From an uncultured Gammaproteobacteria bacterium (lineage in GTDB: Bacteria > Pseudomonadota > Gammaproteobacteria > Pseudomonadales > Pseudohongiellaceae), in NCBI GenBank assembly GCA_903926285.1, contig CAIYIP010000101.1:1-7955 (forward strand): a DNA stretch of 7,955 nucleotides. The letters run 5' to 3'. This document shows, in pieces, positions 1 to 5,872 of the stretch. Each line of letters begins with the position of its first letter. Positions within the stretch are counted from its first letter, which is position 1. The notes beneath the pieces were generated by a model. It was given only the letters and a program-made list of their open reading frames with translations, made no database searches and was not told the DNA's origin. The position numbers and the translations under genes were made by a program.

Positions 1-130
1 CCAGGTATGGATTCACGGGCGTGTCTGGTCTGCACGGTTCCGCTCCTGACGAGCACTGAACAAAATAATCAGAACCAACGAAACAAATCCTGAAAGAGAA
101 TCACAAGCAACAAAGCCAGAGCGTATCAAA
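1..130. other. Upstream region of the cysB-like gene
   Basis: This short leader lies before the first gene. All three forward frames close within it (stops near 48, 57 and 90), so it could hold the last few codons of an upstream gene, but none of the short tails is recognisable. No clear -35/-10 pair or hairpin was found. From about position 60 it is A-rich, as often seen in a 5' untranslated leader. Confidence 0.3.
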
Positions 131-1057
131 ATGAATTTTCAGCAACTCCGAATCATTCGTGAAACCGTCCGTTGCAACTTCAATCTGACGGAAGTGGCGA
201 ACAGTCTCTATACCTCGCAGTCCGGTGTTTCCAAACATATCAAGGATCTCGAAGACGAACTTGGTGTCGAACTCTTCGTGCGCAAGGGTAAACGTCTGCT
301 TGGCATGACAGAGCCTGGCCGCGAGATGGTCAAGATTGTGGAGCGGCTGTTGCTTGATGCGCAGAACATCAAGAATCTTGCTGACCAGTACAGTCAGCAG
401 GACAAGGGTCATCTTGTGTTGGCGACGACGCACACGCAGGCGCGCTACATACTGCCGAATATCGTGTTGCAGTTCCGGTTGCGTTATCCCGACGTGAAAT
501 TGCAATTGCATCAAGGCAGTCCGCAGGAAATCGCGCAGATGCTGCTCGAAGGGCGTGCCGATATTGGTATCGCGACAGAAGCACTGGCAGAAGTCGAAGG
601 TCTGATTTCGTATCCCTATCACAGCTGGCATCACGCGGTAGTAGTGCCAGTGGGACATGCGCTGGAAAAGAAGAAGAAACTCACGCTCGCGGCAATCGCT
701 GAATATCCAATTGTGACTTATCACGAAGGCTTCACGGGCCGCGCCAATATCGAAAAGGCTTTTGCCGATGCGGGCCTTACGCCGGAAATAGTGCTGGCAG
801 CGCTCGACGCCGACGTGATCAAATCGTATGTGGAGCTCGGCATGGGTATTGGTATTGTTGCGTCACTCGCATTCGATCCAGAACGCGACAAGACGCTGCA
901 CAAACTCGACTGCTCGCATTTGTTTCCCGAAAACGTTACGCGTATTGCCATCCGCGAAGGCCATCTGCTGCGCAAGTTTGCCTACGACTTTATCTGGCTG
1001 TGCGCCCCACACCTGTCCGAAGATGTGCTCAAAAAAAGCCTGAGTGGAAAAGAGTAA
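131..1057 (+). CDS. cysB: CysB-like LysR-family transcriptional regulator
   Basis: This is a 308-residue LysR-type regulator closest to CysB/Cbl, which control sulfate, sulfonate and cysteine assimilation genes in response to N-acetylserine or sulfate-type ligands. The N-terminal winged helix-turn-helix spans about residues 1-60 (LTEVANSLYTSQSGVSKHIK is the recognition region). A linker helix follows to about 90, then the periplasmic-binding-protein-like effector domain. The family hallmark TTHTQARY is at 99-106. From memory of the Klebsiella CysB structure, the anion ligands Thr100, Thr102, Gln103, Trp166 and Thr202 are all present at the same positions. Length is slightly below the 324 residues of E. 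coli CysB, with a shorter C-terminus. The ATG at 131 fits the canonical MNFQQLRII start, although only a weak AGAG lies upstream. The porin gene follows after 9 nt. CysB against Cbl or a paralogue cannot be settled from sequence alone. Confidence 0.93.
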   Translation: MNFQQLRIIRETVRCNFNLTEVANSLYTSQSGVSKHIKDLEDELGVELFVRKGKRLLGMTEPGREMVKIVERLLLDAQNIKNLADQYSQQDKGHLVLATTHTQARYILPNIVLQFRLRYPDVKLQLHQGSPQEIAQMLLEGRADIGIATEALAEVEGLISYPYHSWHHAVVVPVGHALEKKKKLTLAAIAEYPIVTYHEGFTGRANIEKAFADAGLTPEIVLAALDADVIKSYVELGMGIGIVASLAFDPERDKTLHKLDCSHLFPENVTRIAIREGHLLRKFAYDFIWLCAPHLSEDVLKKSLSGKE

Positions 1058-1066
1058 TAATTACTG

Positions 1067-2530
1067 ATGTCGACTTCTCGTGTTAAAACTACTTCAGTAA
1101 GAAAACTTGCTGTTCTGACTTTTTCTGCACTGTCTTCTGTACTGGCGAGCCAGCTCAGCAGTGCTGCACCTGCACCCACAACTTATTATGTCGAGCCTGG
1201 CACCTATGGCACGCAGCGCGAAAGTGATCCGCCAGCTTATGTCAGGAATATCGGTGATACTGGCTGGCTTCAGGCGGGTTTCGAATATCGGCTGCGTTAT
1301 GAATATCGGGACGACGATATACGCCGTATTCCCGTAGACAGTCTCGACGAACCCTTGCTGCAGCGCATCCGGGGTTATGTTGGTATCAAGAACGTACTTG
1401 ATCCGCTACGGTTTGCCGTTGAAGTGACCGATTCGCGCCGCACGCGCAGCCAGTTTGTGCGTGATGATCGTGATATCAACGAAGCAGAAATAATTCAGGG
1501 TTATGCCGAATTATTTTTCTCTGACGTACTCGGCCCTGACCCCAGGGGTAATGCCAGGCCACTGAGTTTTCGCGCAGGGCGCATGGCCTTTGAAGCACTC
1601 GATCGCCGCCTGATCGCGCGCAACGAATGGCGCAACACCACCAACAATTTCGATGGCCTGCGCCTGACGCTTGGTCAGGACAGCAACGACTGGGAGCTCG
1701 ACATGATGTCGCTGCATCCTGTAACACGTCAACTCACGAGTCTCGACCGTCCCAATCAGGACCAGTTGTTCAACGCCGTGATTGGCCATTGGCGCAGGCT
1801 GTCGCCACTGCTCACACTTGAACCGCATTTCATGCAGTTGCGCCAGCAGGGCAGTGCCGCCAATAACAACCGCGAACGTAACATCAAGGCTCCAGGAATA
1901 CGCGTCTATGGCAGAGCCGGCACAACCAATATCATAAACTACGATATCAGCTACATGAGCCAGTTTGGCACCGACGGCGTCGAAGACCAGAAAGCCGAAG
2001 CCTTCACTGCAGAAGTCGGCTACACCTGGCAGCAACATCCTTGGCGCCCCCGTCTGAGTGCGTTTTACGGCTATGCCAGCGGCGACCGCACACCACTCGA
2101 TAACACCAGCAACCGTTTCGAACGTTTCTATGGCTTTGCTCGTCCGTGGTCATCCGATGACTACGTAATCTTTGAAAACATTCACGCGCCCAAAATAAAA
2201 ATCGAATTCCAGCCCATCCCTGGTTTGCGCATAGATGCTGGCTACAGCGCTTTCTGGCTTGCCAGCGACCAGGACCGCTTCAGTAATCTGCTTGCAGGTA
2301 CCACCTTCAATCGCGACCGCAATGGAAAAAGCGGCAACTTTGTCGGCAAGGGTCTCGACTTGCGTGTTCGCTACAACGTAACGCCGCAGTTATGGGCCAG
2401 CGCTGGTTATAACCATTTCGCAACAGGAGAATTCATCCGCAACCGACAACACGCCGCCAGCGGCATGAGCTCCACAGACTCGGATTTTTTCTATCTGGAA
2501 CTGACGTTTGTATTGCCGCCGAATAACTAG
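1067..2530 (+). CDS. Alginate-export-type outer-membrane beta-barrel protein
   Basis: This 487-residue exported protein fits the alginate export family (AlgE-like, PF13372), monomeric outer-membrane barrels that pass anionic or other small solutes. Residues 1 to about 34 form a signal peptide: basic start with VRK, hydrophobic LAVLTFSALSSVLASQL, and a small-residue cleavage zone SSAAPAP. The rest alternates short amphipathic strands typical of a barrel, such as GFEYRLRYEYR, LRFAVEVTDSR, LSFRAGR, DGLRLTLGQ and LRVRYNV. The pattern of an arginine-rich lumen strand, an RxEWRNTTNNFDGLRL segment and a C-terminal strand ending FFYLELTFVLPPNN is in keeping with the family and with BAM recognition. 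The gene starts 9 nt after the cysB-like stop and lacks a strong Shine-Dalgarno, suggesting co-transcription and possibly coupled translation. The true substrate is unknown: many family members lie in genomes without alginate synthesis, so an alginate role should not be assumed. Confidence 0.8.
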   Translation: MSTSRVKTTSVRKLAVLTFSALSSVLASQLSSAAPAPTTYYVEPGTYGTQRESDPPAYVRNIGDTGWLQAGFEYRLRYEYRDDDIRRIPVDSLDEPLLQRIRGYVGIKNVLDPLRFAVEVTDSRRTRSQFVRDDRDINEAEIIQGYAELFFSDVLGPDPRGNARPLSFRAGRMAFEALDRRLIARNEWRNTTNNFDGLRLTLGQDSNDWELDMMSLHPVTRQLTSLDRPNQDQLFNAVIGHWRRLSPLLTLEPHFMQLRQQGSAANNNRERNIKAPGIRVYGRAGTTNIINYDISYMSQFGTDGVEDQKAEAFTAEVGYTWQQHPWRPRLSAFYGYASGDRTPLDNTSNRFERFYGFARPWSSDDYVIFENIHAPKIKIEFQPIPGLRIDAGYSAFWLASDQDRFSNLLAGTTFNRDRNGKSGNFVGKGLDLRVRYNVTPQLWASAGYNHFATGEFIRNRQHAASGMSSTDSDFFYLELTFVLPPNN

Positions 2531-2532
2531 GG

Positions 2533-2554
2533 AAGTGATGACTTTTCATCATTT
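2533..2554 (+). terminator. Possible weak terminator after the porin gene
   Basis: A 9-bp AT-rich stem (AAGTGATGA pairing with TCATCATTT, one G-U pair, CTTT loop) begins 3 nt after the porin stop codon. Only a short T run closes the stem and the GC content is low, so termination here would be weak. It may instead protect the 3' end of the transcript. Confidence 0.3.
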
Positions 2555-2648
2555 AATCTGCGCCGCTACCCTTCAAGATTAGCGTACATTCAACAAAGCA
2601 AGTATTAGAACGTGTTTATAAATTTCTGAGCACTCTCTGGACTTTGAA

Positions 2649-2753
2649 GGCCCTGCTGCTCATGGGTTTCAGAAAACCGCATAAATACTTCCATGTAGCT
2701 CTCATTGGCCTTCATGCCAATGAAGTTTTCTCAAGCCCATGAGCAGCAGGGTC
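2649..2753. repeat. 105-bp imperfect palindrome with hairpin tip
   Basis: The arms 2649-2677 and 2725-2753 are 29 bp each and complementary at 26 positions, with two G-U pairs and one mismatch (C2670 against C2732). The core CCCTGCTGCTCATGGG and its complement match perfectly. Between the arms lies a second perfect 8-bp stem, TCATTGGC at 2702-2709 with GCCAATGA at 2716-2723, closing a 6-nt loop. As RNA this would form a long two-storey hairpin; as DNA it resembles a MITE, a REP/BIME-like unit or the fused ends of a transposable element. No transposase frame lies inside or beside it, and no target-site duplication was recognised. Confidence 0.8.
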
Positions 2754-2820
2754 TGGCACTGAACCAAAAATTAATTCATGACACCTCTATGAAACGGTTT
2801 TCTGTAACCGGACCAGACCC
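2749..2820. repeat. Second inverted repeat adjoining the palindrome
   Basis: GGGTCTGG at 2749-2756 is complementary to CCAGACCC at 2813-2820. In addition, GGTTTTCTGTAACC at 2796-2809 matches the reverse complement of 2665-2678 inside the left arm of the palindrome at 13 of 14 positions. The block 2649-2820 therefore carries related sequence in several orientations, as expected of a composite or partly deleted repeat element. Confidence 0.5.
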
Positions 2821-3046
2821 TAATCCTGCATTGAAAAAGTCCTCGCAGTAATTAACCACAATCGACTCTACCTGATAAGTTCGACGAATTAGCAATCAGG
2901 GTATAAGCTTCTTCAAGCAGATCGAGCACACATGCTTTTCAAACCAGCATCGCACGACTTGCACTCAAGGATGAGCTTTCGCCCGCACCATTCCCAGGAA
3001 GTTTCCCCGCAAAAGCCGTAACTCTCATATCAACAGGAGGTGAATG

Positions 3047-3193
3047 ATGGAGATCAACAAAACCGCTTCCGCCCAGTGGCAAGGTAGTTTGAAAGATGGC
3101 AAAGGCGCCATATCAACCGAAAGTGGCGCGCTCAAAGCGCATCCATACGGCTTCAATGCCCGGTTTGAAGGGGTAAAGGGTACCAACCCTTAA
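3047..3193 (+). pseudogene. osmC: Truncated osmC (peroxiredoxin-like) N-terminal fragment
   Basis: The 48 residues from MEINKTASAQW through FEGVKGTNP align without gaps to the N-terminus of OsmC, a thiol peroxidase of about 140 residues induced by osmotic and peroxide stress. Shared features include the WQGSLKDGKG segment, STESG, PYGF and RFEGxKGTNP. The frame then ends in TAA exactly where family members continue with P-E-E-L-I-G-A-A-H. The two catalytic cysteines lie beyond this point, so the fragment cannot be an active peroxidase. Past the stop, broken traces remain: GAA CAG, ATTGGC, CAT, TTC and TCAATGTCT to about 3235 echo EE-IG-H-F-SM but need several small indels, which supports gene decay. 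The strong AGGAGG at 3035-3040 lies 6 nt before ATG 3047, and this start matches the family; ATG 3044 is in frame but too close. A retained 48-residue peptide is possible but unproven. Confidence 0.85.
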
Positions 3194-3383
3194 GAACAGC
3201 ATTGGCTCATGTCTTCATCGAGTCAATGTCTGCCAACGCACCCAACTTGCTCGCGCCGTTTGTTATTCTCATGATCTGAATCAACCTGGTATTACCTCGA
3301 ATTCGATGCTTTCTAGCGACTGCCTTTCCGAGGTAAGGATGTCCTAAATCATTGTCGGCAACGCCAACCATAACAGTTGATGT

Positions 3384-3638
3384 TTATGTTTGTTCATCGG
3401 AGTCTGCCTGTAGTAGCTGTGACGACACCAGCATGGCAAGTTTTACGGCGAGGCTATTGCGGGTTGTGGGCGAAGCTATGAGTATGCCAATGCCGGCAAG
3501 TACCACTACGACAGGTACAAGTTGCTGCCATGTAAATTTCGGAATGACGGCTGGTTGCTTGCCTCTGAACGCTTGCGCGTTCTGCTGCAGATGACCACTG
3601 AGGTGTTTTACCTTTTGGTTAAGAATGGCTTTGTTCAT
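3384..3638 (-). CDS. YqjK-like small membrane protein
   Basis: This 84-residue protein has a basic amphipathic N-terminal half (residues 1-35, rich in Lys and Gln), a single hydrophobic helix at about 40-56 (LVPVVVVLAGIGILIASP), and a further weakly hydrophobic stretch before an acidic tail (QADSDEQT). Size, topology and position as third gene after a DUF883 protein and a YqjE-like protein match the place of YqjK in enterobacterial yqjDEK operons; direct sequence similarity is slight, so the name rests on context. Its first 20 nt overlap the end of the gene before it, implying translational coupling. The ATG at 3638 is preceded by GGAGCG at about 8 nt. The function in the family is not known; it probably sits in the inner membrane. 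Confidence 0.72.
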   Translation of the reverse strand: MNKAILNQKVKHLSGHLQQNAQAFRGKQPAVIPKFTWQQLVPVVVVLAGIGILIASPTTRNSLAVKLAMLVSSQLLQADSDEQT

Positions 3639-4074
3639 CTTTGAGTCGCTCCTTGATGCTGGCCACTGTCACAGCCACGCTTTTCCGCGTTTCGGGCAGG
3701 CTGCAGATTTCACGGGTTTTGCGCACAAAGCGCTCAAGGACAAAAGTCAGGCCCAGTTGCAGGATGAAAAATGCACCCGCAGTCAGCAACAGATTTCCTG
3801 TCAGTATGTAAATAGCGGTGGCAACCAAAACAGCAAAGCTTATCCATGTGAGAAAATAAATCGGCAGACGCGCAAGATTCAAAAGTACATAAGTCGGCAA
3901 TATTGATAGTGCCAGCGATGCTTCGGCCTTGAACAGCTTGATAAGCGTCAGTAGGGAATCCATTGCAAGAACCAGACTCTCCTCCAAGCCTGGTGGGGTA
4001 TTGCCAGTCATTACCTGTTCCGCTGAATCATCCTGATCGGTAGCGGGAGGGACTTGTTCCGTTCTGACAGTCAT
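3619..4074 (-). CDS. YqjE-like (phage-holin-superfamily) membrane protein
   Basis: This 151-residue inner-membrane protein has an acidic soluble N-terminus (about 1-35), an amphipathic helix at 36-55, and two transmembrane segments at about 62-92 (including IYFLTWISFAVLVATAIYIL) and 95-116 (LLLTAGAFFILQLGLTFVL). A basic cytoplasmic C-terminal helix ends it. This plan matches the YqjE / phage holin family III-like proteins that travel with DUF883 proteins. The ATG at 4074 is preferred over the TTG at 4080 because AAAGGCG lies about 6 nt upstream of it. It follows the DUF883 gene by 82 nt of repeat-bearing sequence and overlaps the next gene by 20 nt. In E. coli the equivalent genes are linked to stationary phase and to ribosome or membrane association, mainly through YqjD; a direct role for this partner is not established. 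Confidence 0.75.
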   Translation of the reverse strand: MTVRTEQVPPATDQDDSAEQVMTGNTPPGLEESLVLAMDSLLTLIKLFKAEASLALSILPTYVLLNLARLPIYFLTWISFAVLVATAIYILTGNLLLTAGAFFILQLGLTFVLERFVRKTREICSLPETRKSVAVTVASIKERLKDEQSHS

Positions 4075-4103
4075 CAACAACGCCTTTATTTTTTAACCGG
4101 GCT

Positions 4104-4169
4104 TATTTGCCGAACTATTTCGTTAAACTATTTCGTCGAACTGCTATTTGCCGGGCCTATTTGCCGAAC
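4104..4169. repeat. Degenerate 13-bp tandem repeat spanning a stop codon
   Basis: Five copies of a TATTTGCCGAAC-type unit run at 4104-4115, 4116-4128, 4129-4141, 4145-4157 and 4158-4169, the middle two reading TATTTCGT(T/C)(A/G)AAC. The outermost copies lie within a larger direct repeat: 4097-4115 and 4151-4169 agree at 18 of 19 positions, offset by 54 bp. On the coding (minus) strand each unit reads roughly CGGCAAATAG, so the rightmost copy encodes the final Gly-Lys-stop of the DUF883 protein and the others repeat that end through the spacer before the YqjE-like gene. Confidence 0.75.
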
Positions 4170-4471
4170 AACCGGGAAAACAAAATGCCGCCAATAAAGG
4201 CAATGCTCGCACTTGTGATCGGATTTTCCTTGATATAGTCACTTGTGTTGTCGCGGAGTTCATCCTTGCGTTCCTTGGCTTTGATGAGCGCCTCCTCAAG
4301 ATGTTCATGGGCACTTTCCTTGAAATCTATCCCGGCAGCAAACGCCGCTATCTTGAGATGTTTCTTGGCTTCCAGAAAATTGGCGTAAGCCTCCAGTACT
4401 GCTTTCCTGGCTATTTCAAGCTCTTCCTGTGTATTAAGAGTGCCGTTGTGATCTGCAGCTGTATTTTTCAT
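4157..4471 (-). CDS. DUF883 protein, ElaB/YqjD-like tail-anchored protein
   Basis: This 104-residue protein has a charged, helical, coiled-coil-prone body (about 14-75; Ala, Glu and Lys rich, e.g. EEALIKAKERKDELRD) followed by the family hallmark YIKENPITSASIAFIGGILF, in which the ENP motif leads into a single C-terminal transmembrane helix (about 85-101) ending SRLFGK. This is the layout of ElaB/YqjD/YgaM, tail-anchored inner-membrane proteins that in E. coli are RpoS-dependent and bind ribosomes in stationary phase; the same role here is inference. The start at 4471 is chosen because GAGGAAAC precedes it by about 5 nt; an upstream in-frame ATG at 4519 would add 16 residues (MVATVRATRERKRGNN) with no such site. 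A weak sigma-S-like -10, CTAGAAT on the minus strand near 4656-4662, lies about 190 nt upstream. The stop codon lies inside the last copy of a tandem repeat. Confidence 0.82.
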   Translation of the reverse strand: MKNTAADHNGTLNTQEELEIARKAVLEAYANFLEAKKHLKIAAFAAGIDFKESAHEHLEEALIKAKERKDELRDNTSDYIKENPITSASIAFIGGILFSRLFGK

Positions 4472-5872
4472 GTTGTTTCCTCGTTTTCGCTCACGGGTTG
4501 CCCGGACAGTAGCCACCAACAGTTAGCGCTGCCAGGCTCTGCCGAGACCTGAAATATTCCGCAAACTGATTTCGCTTTTTGGCATATGAGTGTTGCAACC
4601 TCTATGCCAATACCGCTGGGCTGCCAAAGCCATTTTCTTGCACAGGGTCGCTAATATTCTAGTCTATTGTATTTCCATGCAGTCCTAAAATTATTTCATG
4701 CTATCGGTAATTCTTGCTGTCATCTTGATTCAGATCCAAATAGTGCAAAAATATCGCTCTGGATGGATGTAATGTTTTGATGTGGGAGTATCAAGCTTGC
4801 AAGGGCTCTGCGACTTGTCCGGCAGGTGAAATTACAAGTTTAGGGATGATCATTCCTATCTTTCTTGATTTTGCGCAAAGCACCAATCAGGAAACATTTA
4901 CAGACTGCGTGTGCAGTATTTACGGGCACGAATTTCTGCGATTTGTCCCTGCAATTTATCAAAACACTGATTCTTAAAGATTTTTAAAATCTGGCCTGGT
5001 AGTTGCATATTCAAGACGAAGAAAAACACGGACAACCAGGCATTGAGGCTACTTCATGAGTACCACTGTCCCCCTTACTAGAAGCATGATCCTGTGATTG
5101 TCCCCGCCCAATACAGGTCGGCTTCAGCAAGGTTGCTGGTAGAGTTAATCGGGGTTCCGTGGGCCGGAGCAGCCCCCTTTTCTGAGCGGTTGACTCGGGA
5201 TTTTATTGACGCAGAGGGGTCTTTGGCTCCTCATCGTTATTGGTTTCATGTTGGCGAGGACGAGTCCAATGCCATTCCTGGTCGTGTGCGGAAAGCCGGT
5301 ATCAAATACCGCAGCACTGAGTGCGGTCCGCATGATGTACAAATCAACCGACAACTAAGTGGATGCAACATTTAATGGAAAGAACTCGAGGGCCACCGAT
5401 AGGAAATTCCGGGAGTAAATCATGTGAATATGGATGCTACGACTCATCTGTAAGTAGCGCATGTATTAAGTTTCTGCGGGCCTATTGAGCAAAAATATGT
5501 TAAGTTTCGAAAGCAATTGATATTATTTCATTGCTCTTCGGAGAGAGGCTGCCGGTTATTCACATGCCGACTTGAATATTTTTGGCTAGATCTTTTTCTT
5601 GCGTAATCGCATGTGTGTCAGCGAACGTTGTAACACCGAGAAGGCTGAGAAAATGATCTATCCAGCGGGTTAAGTTGTTTTTTACAGGCAATTATTCGCG
5701 TCATCGTATTTCATTCATATGTAGGCTATCCATGGTGTCATGGTCGTTGCCGAAGTATTTCCTGTCACATACAGCGCAATCGGATTGTAGTAGATGTTTT
5801 CTACCGCTTATCTGTTGGCGCGGTGTGATTCACGTTTTAAAATTAGTCTTTTAGTATCACTTGGAGAAAAAA
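4472..5872. other. 1.4-kb stretch with no supportable gene
   Basis: This long region between the divergent DUF883 operon and the OmpA-like gene is mostly AT-rich, especially 4640-4770 and 5440-5720. Two forward frames (4777-4977, 66 codons; 5094-5375, 93 codons) lack a good ribosome site, recognisable domains or plausible composition, and I do not call them genes. Local structures include a GC-rich hairpin followed by TTTT (5151-5181: GGGG with CCCC, inner TCCG with CGGA) and small stems around 5298-5325. The region may hold regulatory sequence for both flanking genes, an sRNA, or remains of deleted genes; none can be shown by reading alone. Confidence 0.6.
5815..5843 (+). promoter_or_regulatory. 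Candidate sigma-70 promoter for the OmpA-like gene
   Basis: TTGGCG at 5815-5820 and TAAAAT at 5838-5843 are separated by exactly 17 bp. The -10 box matches the consensus at 5 of 6 positions and the -35 at 4 of 6. Transcription would begin near 5850, giving a leader of about 20-25 nt with the GGAG ribosome site at 5863-5866, six bases before the ATG at 5873. Confidence 0.45.

Larger units (their letters stand above)
2531..3046. other. Gene-free region with inverted repeats
   Basis: This stretch of just over 500 bases separates the porin gene from the osmC remnant. No reading frame in it looks coding. Its first third holds the possible terminator at 2533-2554 and the large palindrome at 2649-2753. 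The second set of inverted repeats reaches 2820. From 2821 to 3030 nothing stands out except what must be the former osmC promoter region; no convincing -35/-10 pair was seen. Confidence 0.6.

Noticed and set aside
101..724. 207-codon frame on the minus strand
   Set aside because: It lies antisense within the clearly coding cysB-like gene; its translation (many His, Cys and Gln) has no recognisable domain.
1511..2038. 175-codon frame on the minus strand
   Set aside because: It is antisense to the porin gene, whose signal peptide and barrel pattern are unmistakable.
3292..3336. 8-bp inverted repeat TTACCTCG/CGAGGTAA with the 10-bp palindrome TCGAATTCGA at its left arm
   Set aside because: The 29-nt loop and lack of a T run on either strand make a terminator unlikely, and such short matches are common by chance.
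3352..3906. Plus-strand frames of 80 and 93 codons
   Set aside because: Both are shadows of the minus-strand YqjK-like and YqjE-like genes; the translations are Cys- and Ser-rich without domain features.
4148..4552. 134-codon plus-strand frame
   Set aside because: It mirrors the DUF883 gene, which has a proper ribosome site and the ENP-transmembrane hallmark on the minus strand.
4777..4977. 66-codon plus-strand frame
   Set aside because: Short, no ribosome site and mixed composition; judged to be chance.
5094..5375. 93-codon plus-strand frame
   Set aside because: It has no ribosome site, no recognisable motif and no coherent hydrophobic or helical pattern; the overlapping minus-strand frame is equally unconvincing.
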